Source: Clostridia bacterium
Lineage (GTDB): Bacteria; Bacillota; Clostridia; Peptostreptococcales; Acidaminobacteraceae
Assembly (NCBI GenBank): GCA_018399635.1
Contig: JAGYOH010000007.1
Coordinates: 85,143-149,142, forward strand
Reading direction: 5' to 3'
Length of the DNA stretch: 64,000 nucleotides
The notes under the pieces were generated by a model. The model was not told the origin of the DNA, made no database searches, and saw nothing but the letters and a program-made list of their open reading frames with translations. Shown here in pieces: positions 25,609-33,821 of the stretch (position 1 is the stretch's first letter; every line of letters begins with the position of its first letter). The position numbers and the translations under genes are program-made.

Positions 25609-26190
25609 TCAAAAGAATTTAAAATTGAAGCGCCTCATCATGTCCTGGTGAATCCTGCCAATGGGCAATCCCATGATATTGTAATAGTCCCCTTTGATTT
25701 TTTCAACCAGGAGCGCCCCCCTTCCCTGGATGCCGTAGGCACCGGCCTTGTCTAGGGGTTCTCCGGTCTTGAGATACCAGGCGATCAGTTCCTGAGGCAG
25801 TTCGTAAAACTTCACCTCGGAAACCGCATAGTTCACATAGGGGAATTTTTCCTCAGAGTCCATCAGGAGATAGCCGGTAAAAACCTGGTGCCAACGGCCG
25901 CTCAAGGCTTTGAGCATTCTTTCGGCCTCCTCCTGGTCAGAGGGTTTGCCCAGGATGCTACCATGGAAAACCACGGTGTCCGCGGCCAGGATCAGGCCCC
26001 TCTTGTCCAGTCGCTTGCCCACGGAAAGCCCTTTTGACAGAGCGGCGGTCATCACTTCGACGGAGGGGTCGCCCAGAGGATCCAGTCTCTCCTCCCCGGT
26101 GGCCTCCATGATTTCAAAATCTCTGGTGAACATGGAAAGGATTTCCTTTCTTCTCGGAGACGTCGACGCTAAAACAATTTTATGATTCAT
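25609..26190 (-). CDS. maf: Maf-family nucleoside triphosphate pyrophosphatase
   Basis: The 193-residue protein starts with the Maf signature LASTSPRRKEIL, has AADTVVFHGSILGKPSDQEEA in the middle (catalytic aspartate and the loop holding the metal) and VGLPI-like ending NIMGLPIGRIHQDM. Maf proteins hydrolyse dTTP, UTP and modified nucleotides to monophosphates and affect septum formation when overproduced. It leads the maf-radC-mre block and is preceded by an unexplained 12-base inverted repeat. Confidence 0.94.
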   Translation of the reverse strand: MNHKIVLASTSPRRKEILSMFTRDFEIMEATGEERLDPLGDPSVEVMTAALSKGLSVGKRLDKRGLILAADTVVFHGSILGKPSDQEEAERMLKALSGRWHQVFTGYLLMDSEEKFPYVNYAVSEVKFYELPQELIAWYLKTGEPLDKAGAYGIQGRGALLVEKIKGDYYNIMGLPIGRIHQDMMRRFNFKFF

Positions 26191-26263
26191 TTTATCACCC
26201 TTTACCTCAGCAGTGGCATCCAGCTGAAATAGTATTCCTTGATATCAACCATTTTTTTCGAAG

Positions 26264-26300
26264 GCTTTGACAGGGGAAAAGAAAGACGCCCTGTCAAAGC
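26264..26300. repeat. 12-base perfect inverted repeat between folC and maf
   Basis: GCTTTGACAGGG at 26264-26275 is the exact complement of CCCTGTCAAAGC at 26289-26300, with a 13-base loop. No T run follows on either strand, so it is not a standard terminator. It lies just after the folC stop and about 75 bases before the maf start, so it could be a structured leader, an operator or a weak terminator. Confidence 0.7.
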
Positions 26301-26308
26301 AAGGGGCA

Positions 26309-27586
26309 TCATTCAACAAATAGCGAGCGGACCTCTCCGATCATATAGAGGGATCCGAAGGCGATGACCACATCCTCTTTGCCGGCCTTGTTCTTGGCCG
26401 CGATGAAGGCCTCGTCGATGCCCGAATAGCCCTCCATGGGCAGGCCGTAGTCCCCGACGATTTCAGCAAGTTCCCTGTGGGTCATTCTCCGGGGTGAATG
26501 GGGCTCGGTGAGGACCACCTCGGAAAGAAAGGGCATCACCGGATCGAGGATGCTTCTGACATCCTTGTCCCCCAGGATACCGATCAGACCGATGATCCTC
26601 TTCCCCTTGAACAGTTTTTCGAGGTTCTGGCCCAGACTTCTGGCCCCGTGCTCGTTGTGGGCCCCGTCAATGACGACCAGGGGGTCCCTGCCGATGATTT
26701 CCATGCGACCCGGCCACCGGGTTTTTTTGAGGCCCTTCACCCGGGCGCCATGGGGAATTCTGAAATCACTGTCGGCTTCCAGAGCCTCCAAAACCATCAG
26801 ACTCAGAGCGGCATTGTAGATTTGATGGGTGCCCAGCAAGCCGATTTCATAGGGCTCTCCCCTGAACTTGAACTTGGACCCCCCCAGGCTTTCCCTGAGA
26901 ACCTCAATATCCCCGGGGTCAAGCACCCTGAGGGGACTGCCCTTGGCCAGGGCCTTTTCCTCGATGACCTTCAAGGCCCCGGCTTGTTGGAAATGGCAGA
27001 CCACCGGTCTTTTCTCCTTGATGATTCCCGCCTTTTCCGCAGCGATGGCTTCAAGGGTTTCTCCGAGATACGCCATATGGTCCATGGCGATAGGGGTGAT
27101 CACGCTGATGAGGGGGTCCGCCACCACATTGGTGGAGTCAAGCCGGCCTCCCATCCCCACTTCTAGGATGATGATCTCGGTATTCCGCCTGCGGTAGTAT
27201 TCGAAGGCAATGGCTGTGACCACCTCGAATTCCGTGGGATGATCATACCCTTCCTGCAGCATGAGATCCACCTTTTCCTTGACGAACCCCGTGATTTCAC
27301 CGAGGGTTTCATTGTCGATATTGAGGCCGTTCAATCGAATTCTTTCATTGAAGACCTGCAGAAAGGGGGAACTGAAAAGACCGACTTCATAGCCCGCCTC
27401 CTGGAGAACCCGGGCCAGGTAGGCGGAGGTGGATCCCTTGCCGTTGGTCCCGGCCACATGAATCACCTTGAGATCCTTGTGAGGATTCTCCATATGGGAC
27501 AGCAGGGTGGTGATTTGACTGAGTCCCAGCTTGCGTCCGAATTGATAAGTCCCATGGATATAGGCAACCGCCTGGGAGTAATTCAT
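26309..27586 (-). CDS. folC: Bifunctional folylpolyglutamate synthase/dihydrofolate synthase
   Basis: The 425-residue Mur-ligase-type enzyme adds glutamate to folates. Motifs seen: VIHVAGTNGKGSTSAYLARVL (ATP P-loop), LLILEVGMGGRLDSTNVV-like segment, TPIAMDHMAYLG and DGAHNEHGA near the C-terminal domain. The frame is open upstream, but ATG at 27586 with GGAGA in front gives the standard family start NYSQAVAYIHG. It lies ten bases after valS, a common pairing in Firmicutes. Confidence 0.95.
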   Translation of the reverse strand: MNYSQAVAYIHGTYQFGRKLGLSQITTLLSHMENPHKDLKVIHVAGTNGKGSTSAYLARVLQEAGYEVGLFSSPFLQVFNERIRLNGLNIDNETLGEITGFVKEKVDLMLQEGYDHPTEFEVVTAIAFEYYRRRNTEIIILEVGMGGRLDSTNVVADPLISVITPIAMDHMAYLGETLEAIAAEKAGIIKEKRPVVCHFQQAGALKVIEEKALAKGSPLRVLDPGDIEVLRESLGGSKFKFRGEPYEIGLLGTHQIYNAALSLMVLEALEADSDFRIPHGARVKGLKKTRWPGRMEIIGRDPLVVIDGAHNEHGARSLGQNLEKLFKGKRIIGLIGILGDKDVRSILDPVMPFLSEVVLTEPHSPRRMTHRELAEIVGDYGLPMEGYSGIDEAFIAAKNKAGKEDVVIAFGSLYMIGEVRSLFVE

Positions 27587-27596
27587 TGATATCTCC

Positions 27597-30248
27597 TCAA
27601 CTCTCTTGTATTTTTTCCCTGACGACTTCGAGTCGTTCAGTAATCTCCTTGAGCATGGCTTCATATTTGGCAAGCTTGGCCTCTTCCTCCTGGATCAATG
27701 CCTCGGGGGCCTTGGCCAGAAAGCCCTGGTTGCTCAATCTGCCCCTGGCCCGCTTGACTTCACCGGTGAGCTTCTGGAATTCCTTTTCCAGGCGGTTGTG
27801 TTCCCTGCCGTAGTCCACCAGATCATCCAGGGGCATGTAGAGGCGGGCCCCCTCGATGATGGCCGTGACCACCTCTTCAGCGGGTTCTTCCTGGATCAGG
27901 ACGACCTCCTTGATGCCGGCCAGGGCCATGAGAATCTTTTCCTCGTCACCGAGCAGCTGCCGCACCCCGGCATCCCCTTCCACGAGGAGTCTTGCCCGGA
28001 CCTTTGGTGAAACCTCCATCTCCGCCCGGATATTTCTCAGTGAGCGAACGGCCTTCATGAGCCGGTCCATGGACCGGGCCTCTTCTTCGAAAACCCGGTC
28101 CTGGTTTTCCCCGGGCCAGGCCGCCACGATGAGATCGGAATCCACTCCCGGAATATTCCCCCAGATTTCCTCGGTGATGAAGGGCATGAAGGGATGAAGC
28201 AGTTTGAGGATATCCGTAAGGACTTCCAGGAGAACCCCCTTGGCCACGGCTTTTCTCTGCTCATCTTCCCCGTACAGTCGGATTTTGGAAATCTCGATGT
28301 ACCAGTCACAGTACTCGTCCCAGACGAATTCGTAGATCTTGCCGGCGGCAATCCCCAGTTCAAACCGGTCGAGATCCCTTGATACCTCCTTCACTGTTTC
28401 ATTGAGTCTGTGAAGAATCCACTTGTCGGCGAGCTCCAGCTCCGTGGTCTTGAAGCTGTAATCCTCCCCCTCCTCCAGGGTGGCCAGCAGGAATCTCGAA
28501 GCGTTCCAGAGCTTGTTGGCGAAATTCCGGGCCGCCTCCACCCTTTCCATCTGGAATTTCAAATCATTGCCGGGGCTGTTCCCCGTGGCCAGCATGAACC
28601 GAAGCGCATCGGCGCCATAGGACTCGATGACCTCCAGGGGATCGACCCCGTTGCCCAGGGACTTGGACATCTTCCTTCCCTCGGCATCCCTGACCAGACC
28701 GTGGATCAGCACATGTTCAAAGGGCAGTTCACCGGTCTGTTCAAGACCGCTGAAGACCATCCGGATGACCCAGAAGAAAATAATGTCATAGCCCGTCACC
28801 AGCACATTCGTGGGATAAAAATACTTGAGCAGTGCCGTATCCTCGGGCCATCCCAGGGTGCTGAAGGGCCAAAGGGCTGAACTGAACCAGGTGTCCAGGA
28901 CATCCTCGTCCTGAAGCATGTGGGTGCCGCCGCACTTGCTGCAGGTGGCGGGAGGTGTTTCCTGGACCATGATCTCCCCGCAGTCCTGGCAATAGTAGGC
29001 CGGGATCCGGTGCCCCCACCAGAGCTGTCTGGAAATGGTCCAGTCCCTGATATTCTCCAGCCAGTGGCTGTAGACCTTGTCGAACCGGTCCGGGACAATC
29101 TTCAATTCTCCTTTTTTCAGCGCCTCCAGGGCCGGCTTTGCCAGCGGGGCCATCTCGACGAACCACTGGTCGGAAAGACGCGGTTCAATGGCGGTATGGC
29201 ATCGATAGCAGACCCCCACGGCATGCTCGTGGTTCTTGACCTCCAGGAGGAAACCCTCCCTTTGAAGGTCCTCGACGATCTGTCTGCGACAGGCATAGCG
29301 GTCGAGGCCCTCGTAGGAGCCGCCCTTTTCGTTGATGGTGGCTTTCTCATCGAAAATATCGATGATTTCTAGATCGTGTCGCTGACCGATCAAAAAGTCA
29401 TTGGGATCGTGGGCGGGGGTGATCTTGAGGGCCCCGGTGCCCACACTCCTATCCACATAATCATCGGCTATGACGGGCAGTTCCCGCCCGACGAGGGGAA
29501 GCATCACGGTTTTTCCCACAAAGCGGGCATACCGTTCGTCCTCGGGATGGACCGCCACGGCGGTGTCTCCGAGCATGGTTTCCGGCCGGGTGGTGGCGAT
29601 GGTCAGAAACTCCTCCGAGTCCTTGATGGGGTATTTCACATGATAGAACTTGCCCTGCTGGTCCTCGTGCTCCACCTCGGCCTCGCTGAGGGTGGTCCCG
29701 CAGTCCGGACACCAGTTGATGAGTCGGTTGCCCCGATAGATCAGGCCCTTGCGGTAGAGATTGACAAAGACCTTGGTGACCGCATCGTTGCAGCCGGAAT
29801 CCATGGTGAAACGCTCCTTGTCCCAGTCACAGGAATTGCCCAGCTTCATCATCTGCTCCACGATGCGGTCTCCATACTCCGCCTTCCAGGCCCAGGCCTT
29901 TTCCAGAAAGTCCTCCCGGCGGATCATATCCTTGCTCAGGCCCTCTTCCCGCTTGATTTTCTCCAGGACCTTGACCTCCGTCGCGATGGAGGCATGGTCC
30001 GTTCCAGGCAGCCAGAGGGCTTCATAGCCCCTCATCCGCTTGTAACGGATGAGGACGTCCTGGATCACATGGTCGAGGGCATGGCCCATATGGAGCTGCC
30101 CCGTGATATTGGGGGGCGGCAGAACGATGGTGAAGGGCTCCTTGTCAGGATTCGGATTGGCGCTGAAGTGCTTTTTCTCCATCCAATACTGGTAGACCGC
30201 CTGTTCAAAGGTCTTTGGATCGTACTTGCTTCCCATGGTTTTTTTCAC
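27597..30248 (-). CDS. valS: Valyl-tRNA synthetase
   Basis: This 883-residue class I synthetase charges tRNA-Val. HIGH-type motif: PPPNITGQLHMGHALD. KMSKS loop: GRKMSKSLGNGVDPLE. The CP1 editing domain is present (TTRPETMLGDTAVAV), so threonine mischarging can be corrected. Zinc-like cysteine sets are CPDCG and CSKCGG. A C-terminal coiled-coil arm (RLEKEFQKLTGEVKRARGRL) is the usual valine-type feature. The start is a GTG at 30248 behind GGGGG. A T-box with a GUC specifier controls it. Confidence 0.97.
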   Translation of the reverse strand: MKKTMGSKYDPKTFEQAVYQYWMEKKHFSANPNPDKEPFTIVLPPPNITGQLHMGHALDHVIQDVLIRYKRMRGYEALWLPGTDHASIATEVKVLEKIKREEGLSKDMIRREDFLEKAWAWKAEYGDRIVEQMMKLGNSCDWDKERFTMDSGCNDAVTKVFVNLYRKGLIYRGNRLINWCPDCGTTLSEAEVEHEDQQGKFYHVKYPIKDSEEFLTIATTRPETMLGDTAVAVHPEDERYARFVGKTVMLPLVGRELPVIADDYVDRSVGTGALKITPAHDPNDFLIGQRHDLEIIDIFDEKATINEKGGSYEGLDRYACRRQIVEDLQREGFLLEVKNHEHAVGVCYRCHTAIEPRLSDQWFVEMAPLAKPALEALKKGELKIVPDRFDKVYSHWLENIRDWTISRQLWWGHRIPAYYCQDCGEIMVQETPPATCSKCGGTHMLQDEDVLDTWFSSALWPFSTLGWPEDTALLKYFYPTNVLVTGYDIIFFWVIRMVFSGLEQTGELPFEHVLIHGLVRDAEGRKMSKSLGNGVDPLEVIESYGADALRFMLATGNSPGNDLKFQMERVEAARNFANKLWNASRFLLATLEEGEDYSFKTTELELADKWILHRLNETVKEVSRDLDRFELGIAAGKIYEFVWDEYCDWYIEISKIRLYGEDEQRKAVAKGVLLEVLTDILKLLHPFMPFITEEIWGNIPGVDSDLIVAAWPGENQDRVFEEEARSMDRLMKAVRSLRNIRAEMEVSPKVRARLLVEGDAGVRQLLGDEEKILMALAGIKEVVLIQEEPAEEVVTAIIEGARLYMPLDDLVDYGREHNRLEKEFQKLTGEVKRARGRLSNQGFLAKAPEALIQEEEAKLAKYEAMLKEITERLEVVREKIQES

Positions 30249-30354
30249 TGTGGAATCCCCCTTAGATTATGATGTGGTTTTGAGGCCGGAAGGCATGCCT
30301 CCTTGCCCTCCCTGCCGATATTCCTTCTTTTGCCAGCGTGGCGGCCTTCAAAAA

Positions 30355-30600
30355 ATAAAACAACCCCACGACCCAAACAAAGGGACGATGAGGCCTCGCG
30401 GTACCACCCTAATTCCAGCAAATCACTGACACTTCAACGGCTATAACGCGCCACCGTCCGAACCTACTCCAATTTCAGTCCGAAGGCTTCACAAGCGACT
30501 TCAGGAAGGACCGCACCTGGAAATCTTCCACCCGACTCCGATTTCCTCTCTTCTTGACAAGGGGGTCTGCTTCCCTACTCCTCTTGATCATCAACCGCTA
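30355..30600 (-). promoter_or_regulatory. T-box leader (valine) of valS
   Basis: The T-box core AGGGTGGTACCGCG is at 30410-30397 on the minus strand, followed by a GC-rich terminator arm and a T-rich stretch (about 30362-30351). In stem I the context CTGAAGTCGCTTG offers GTC (30499-30497) as specifier, matching valine. The AGAGAGG segment at about 30549-30543 fits the stem I loop. It has the same architecture as the leuS leader. Confidence 0.93.
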
Positions 30601-30607
30601 TGCCACG

Positions 30608-30637
30608 ATTATAACCCATTGATTTTCAACTTGTCAA
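30608..30637 (-). promoter_or_regulatory. Consensus sigma-A promoter of valS
   Basis: TTGACA (30637-30632) and TATAAT (30613-30608) on the minus strand are both perfect, with an 18-base spacer. The promoter lies directly before the T-box leader and eight bases downstream of the stop of the small upstream gene. Confidence 0.85.
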
Positions 30638-30644
30638 CCAATCT

Positions 30645-30989
30645 TTAGCGCACGATATTCATGCGGCACCTTCGGTCGAGATAATGCACCAGATCGAAAA
30701 CCAGGCTCTGGAAGGTAAAGTTGTAAACCTTCCATTCCCGCTCATAATTCACATAGATGTGCCGCTTGATGGAGATGGTGGGGAGAAAGGGATCCCCACC
30801 ATTGTCCATTTCATCCTCGTAGATGCAGAGCTTCGTGATGTTCCCCCGCCCCTTCTGCATGCTCATGATGTCGATGCCGCCCTCCGCGGGCTGCCTCATG
30901 ACCTCGGCATAGAAAAGATACTGGTTGATGGTGCCTTGTAAAAACCCGTAACGCTTGTTGATGTCCTCGACTTTGATTTCACAACTCAC
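30645..30989 (-). CDS. Hypothetical protein, 114 residues
   Basis: Function not recognised. The frame starts at a GTG (30989) behind AAAAGG, with an in-frame stop just upstream. The product is soluble, mixed alpha/beta by appearance, with an acidic middle (YEDEMDNGGDPFLPT) and an aromatic C-terminal half (REWKVYNFTFQSLVFDLVHYLDRR). No signal peptide or membrane helix is seen. It follows the LiaF-like gene by 22 bases and probably belongs to the PspC/LiaF envelope cluster. The valS promoter starts immediately after its stop, so the gene could also be mis-called, although length and ribosome site argue for it. Confidence 0.6.
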   Translation of the reverse strand: MSCEIKVEDINKRYGFLQGTINQYLFYAEVMRQPAEGGIDIMSMQKGRGNITKLCIYEDEMDNGGDPFLPTISIKRHIYVNYEREWKVYNFTFQSLVFDLVHYLDRRCRMNIVR

Positions 30990-31011
30990 CTTTTACACCC
31001 GATTTCTCTTG

Positions 31012-31857
31012 TTATCTCGTGATGAACCGCACCTGTCCCATGCCCACCTCGGCCTTGATGCGGTGGAAGTCCTCGCCTTCCGGCGGGCCGAAAACGTAAA
31101 CGTCATCCTCTTCGAAGTAGGCCATGTTCCCCTCGATCCGGACCTGCTTCATCCCGCCCTGAACCTCCAGGACGACCCGGGTGCCCCGGGGCACGCTGAT
31201 GGTCAGCCCGCCGATGCCGCACTCGAGGTCCGACAAGACCTCGCCCCGGGGAGCACCCAGATAGAGGGTCATGTCCCCCACCCCGAGATCGGCATCAAGC
31301 CGGCGGAGATTGATGTCTCTCAGATCCAGATCCGCCGCCATTACTCCCATGTCCAGGGTGAGCTCCCAGGGAATCTCCCGGCCAAGACCGACATGGTAGC
31401 GCCACTTCCTGGAGGGAGTCAGCCGGTTGCCCTGGTCCACCAGGTCAAAGGCAAAGGTGTCGCTGACCTTTCCTGCCGCCAGACTTGTCCCGCCGGGATC
31501 CCTGGGATAGGCCACACTGAGCACCCCCGGGGTATCGCTGTCAAGTTCAAAATCCCCCACCCCCAGGGCAAGGGTCGCTTTTCCCGTTGTATAAGCGGCC
31601 TTCATGGGATATTCCTCATGGGCCGTCATCGGTTTTCCCGGGGTGATGGATGCCAGGAGCACCAGCAGAATCAGCCCCAGAGCCAGCAGGGTTCTGATGA
31701 CGGGCTTGTCCCTGGCCAGGATCCAGAAGCCCAGCCAGACCAGAAACCCCGGCCAGTAGTTGAAGAAGAGACTGAAGAGATTGACCTCGACCAGTCCAAG
31801 ACGTTGCAGGAGAAAGTAGGCGCCGACGGCTACCAGGATACCACCGGTGGTTTTCAC
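31012..31857 (-). CDS. LiaF-like membrane protein with toast-rack C-terminal domain
   Basis: The 281-residue protein has two or three N-terminal membrane helices (GGILVAVGAYFLLQRLGLV and LLALGLILLVLLAS) that match the LiaI/LiaF transmembrane module. A repetitive beta-strand C-terminal domain follows (ADLDLRDINLRRLDADLGVGDMTLYLG), as in toast-rack/DUF4097 proteins. In bacilli LiaF damps the LiaRS cell-envelope stress system. No LiaR or LiaS gene is adjacent, so regulation differs. It overlaps the upstream PspC gene by four bases. Confidence 0.8.
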   Translation of the reverse strand: MKTTGGILVAVGAYFLLQRLGLVEVNLFSLFFNYWPGFLVWLGFWILARDKPVIRTLLALGLILLVLLASITPGKPMTAHEEYPMKAAYTTGKATLALGVGDFELDSDTPGVLSVAYPRDPGGTSLAAGKVSDTFAFDLVDQGNRLTPSRKWRYHVGLGREIPWELTLDMGVMAADLDLRDINLRRLDADLGVGDMTLYLGAPRGEVLSDLECGIGGLTISVPRGTRVVLEVQGGMKQVRIEGNMAYFEEDDVYVFGPPEGEDFHRIKAEVGMGQVRFITR

Positions 31858-32327
31858 TTTTTCTTACGCTCCTTCATGAAGACCAGGTAGAGCCCGACGA
31901 CGATCAGGACCACCGGCCACAGGATTTCCCAGGGCAGTCTGATATTGAGCCACCAGAAGATTCTTCTGGCGATGAACATCATGCCGATTACGATGAGAAT
32001 CAGACCAAAGAGCTGGGTGGAGCTTTTGTCCTTGCCATTGTCCACCCGGGGGGACTCGGGATTTGCCGCCTGGGCCCCCTCATCCTCGGTGACCTCACCC
32101 TCCGGCTTCTCTTCTCCCTCGGCGGGGTTCACCGTCAAAAGCCGGGGCCTTTCCGGCACGATGATGATGAAGAGAATATAGGCCAGAATACCGGTGCCGG
32201 CAAAAAGAACCGTCACGGCCCAGACCAGACGGATCAGGGTGGCATCCACCTCGAAATACTCCGCCAGACCGCCGCATACGCCGGCCAGAACCTTGTCATC
32301 CTGAGAACGATACAATTTTTTCTCCAA
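31854..32327 (-). CDS. PspC-domain membrane protein with LiaI/F-like C-terminal helices
   Basis: The 157-residue chain starts with a PspC domain (SQDDKVLAGVCGGLAEYFEVDATLIRLVW, then one membrane helix), followed by an acidic linker (about 80-105) and a pair of membrane helices with an IRLPWEILWPVVLIVVGL end. It is part of an envelope-stress type cluster: PspC, PspC plus helices, LiaF-like. The four-base overlap with the next gene implies coupling. Confidence 0.85.
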   Translation of the reverse strand: MEKKLYRSQDDKVLAGVCGGLAEYFEVDATLIRLVWAVTVLFAGTGILAYILFIIIVPERPRLLTVNPAEGEEKPEGEVTEDEGAQAANPESPRVDNGKDKSSTQLFGLILIVIGMMFIARRIFWWLNIRLPWEILWPVVLIVVGLYLVFMKERKKK

Positions 32328-32516
32328 TTAATTTCCTCCTTCTTGTCCCGGCATGATCAGGGCCGCCAACAAATAGCCCACCAGGCCGAATCCTAAAAAA
32401 CCGGTGGCGACGGCTATGAGCCTGATGATCACCGGATCGATGCTGAAATACTCGCCGAGTCCCCCGCAGACCCCGAAAAGCCATCGGTCCTCCTGGGATT
32501 TTTGCAATTTCTTCAT
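32328..32516 (-). CDS. Small PspC-domain protein
   Basis: A 62-residue protein consisting only of a PspC domain: QEDRWLFGVCGGLGEYFSIDPVIIRLI, then a membrane helix GFLGFGLVGYLLAALIMP. It ends one base before the next PspC gene. PspC proteins sense or protect the membrane under stress. It is the first gene of the four-gene envelope group. A ribosome site AGGAGGAAGACAGG precedes the ATG. Confidence 0.88.
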   Translation of the reverse strand: MKKLQKSQEDRWLFGVCGGLGEYFSIDPVIIRLIAVATGFLGFGLVGYLLAALIMPGQEGGN

Positions 32517-32588
32517 CCTGTCTTCCTCCTAAAAATCAGGTTATCATTCCATGAGCGTCTTTTTCAAGACCTCCTGGAAGATAATCCA

Positions 32589-33272
32589 TTATTCACCTTC
32601 GATCAAGGCCATGACCACCCGGTAAGCCAGCATGATGCCTGCGGCGGCAGGAACGAAAACCAGACTTCCGGGACCTTGTCCCTCCACCCTTGGCTTGACG
32701 GGTTTTTCTCTGGAATACACCACTTCCAGAGCAGGGATGCCGGCCTCCTTGAGGGCCTTTCTGAGATGCCTGGCCAGGGGATCCGTATGGGTCTTGAAAA
32801 TATCGGTGATTTCCAGCTGCCTCGGATCAAATTTGTTCCCGGTACCCATGGCGGAGATGATGGGAATGTCCCTGGCCTTGCAGAATCCGATCAGGGCCAC
32901 CTTCCCCTTCACATCGTCAATGGCATCCACCACATAATCCACGGGATCCGAAAAGAAATCTTCGAGATTGTCAGCGGTCAGTCTTTTTTCATGGCAGATG
33001 ACCTCCAGGGCGGGGTTGATATCCATGAGCCGCCCGGCCGCCACCTGCACCTTCGACTCTCCCAGAGTGGTTTCCAGGGCGATGATCTGACGGTTCTTGT
33101 TGCTTGTTTCAAGGATGTCGTCATCCACGATGCCCAGGTGTCCGACACCGCTTCTCGCCAGCGCCTCCACTGCAGCACCCCCGACACCGCCCAGGCCGAA
33201 GACCAGAACCCGCCTCCGACTGAGGGCCGCCACGGCCTCGGCGCCTATCATCAACGCACTTCGTCTAAACAT
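32589..33272 (-). CDS. tcdA: tRNA threonylcarbamoyladenosine dehydratase (TcdA/CsdL, ThiF fold)
   Basis: This 227-residue E1-like enzyme cyclises t6A at tRNA position 37 using ATP. The nucleotide-binding motif is VFGLGGVGGAAVEALARSGVG, the ThiF-fold aspartate is in IVDDDILETSNKNRQI, and the TcdA-type stretch VDYVVDAIDDVKGKVALI follows. A C-terminal KPVKPRVEGQGPGSLVFVP is typical. ATG at 33272 with an AGGAGA site four bases upstream is preferred to the longer frame. It is divergent from the universal stress gene and the two share a short promoter region. Confidence 0.9.
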   Translation of the reverse strand: MFRRSALMIGAEAVAALSRRRVLVFGLGGVGGAAVEALARSGVGHLGIVDDDILETSNKNRQIIALETTLGESKVQVAAGRLMDINPALEVICHEKRLTADNLEDFFSDPVDYVVDAIDDVKGKVALIGFCKARDIPIISAMGTGNKFDPRQLEITDIFKTHTDPLARHLRKALKEAGIPALEVVYSREKPVKPRVEGQGPGSLVFVPAAAGIMLAYRVVMALIEGE

Positions 33273-33299
33273 AAAGTCTCCTATTCTCATCCCCTCGTG

Positions 33300-33350
33300 T
33301 TTAGTATATCAAAAATCACGGTATATATTAAACACAAGGGAGGTATTGAT
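33300..33350. promoter_or_regulatory. Divergent promoter region of tcdA and the universal stress gene
   Basis: On the plus strand TTAGTA (33301-33306) and TATATT (33324-33329) are 17 bases apart, followed by AAGGGAGG before the ATG at 33351. On the minus strand TATACT near 33305-33310 fits a -10 for tcdA, with only a weak -35. The region is short and AT-rich. Confidence 0.5.
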
Positions 33351-33782
33351 ATGTTCAAGAAAATCTTGTTGCCGGTCGATCAACCCGATTACGATGAAAA
33401 AACTCTCAACGTCGTTAAAGACCTCGCCTTGAAGTATGACAGCGAATTGGTGATTTTCAATTCACAGGACATCTCTCCCAATGTTTACTGGGTCAACGAC
33501 CCCATCGTAATGGAAAGAATCCCCACCACCACTGAAGACTTTTCCCGGGATATCGTCAAGAAGGTCGCTGCTTTTTTTGAAGGATCTTCACTGAAAATCA
33601 CAGAGTTCACCTCTACGGGTGATCCCGCCTCTGAAATCCTCCATCTGCTTGAAAAGGATGAGGCCATCGATCTGGTGATCATGGCCACCCATGGCATGAA
33701 GGCCTCCAAACGATTCCTTCTGGGAAGCGTCACCAACAAAGTAGTCCACCACGCCAAGATACCCGTACTGGTCATGCGCTAG
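33351..33782 (+). CDS. Universal stress protein, UspA family
   Basis: The 143-residue protein starts MFKKILLPVDQPDYDEKTL as most Usp proteins do. It ends with ATHGMKASKRFLLGSVTNKVV, the G-x-x-x-rich ATP-binding loop, followed by IPVLVMR. ATP-binding Usp proteins respond to starvation and redox stress. The long open frame that starts near 32.5 kb is not used, because only this ATG has an AAGGGAGG site and the family start. It is a single gene with a strong terminator. Confidence 0.92.
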   Translation: MFKKILLPVDQPDYDEKTLNVVKDLALKYDSELVIFNSQDISPNVYWVNDPIVMERIPTTTEDFSRDIVKKVAAFFEGSSLKITEFTSTGDPASEILHLLEKDEAIDLVIMATHGMKASKRFLLGSVTNKVVHHAKIPVLVMR

Positions 33783-33790
33783 ATTCCAGG

Positions 33791-33821
33791 ACCCCCGCTT
33801 TTACAGAGCGGGGGTTTTTTT
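33791..33821 (+). terminator. Intrinsic terminator of the universal stress gene
   Basis: ACCCCCGCT and AGCGGGGGT form a nine-base stem with a seven-base loop, followed by seven T residues. The hairpin covers the last coding bases of the convergent aminotransferase gene (33801-34613). Confidence 0.92.

Noticed and set aside
32502..33350. Upstream extension of the universal stress gene
   Set aside because: The open stretch lies antisense to tcdA. The family start and AAGGGAGG site are at 33351.
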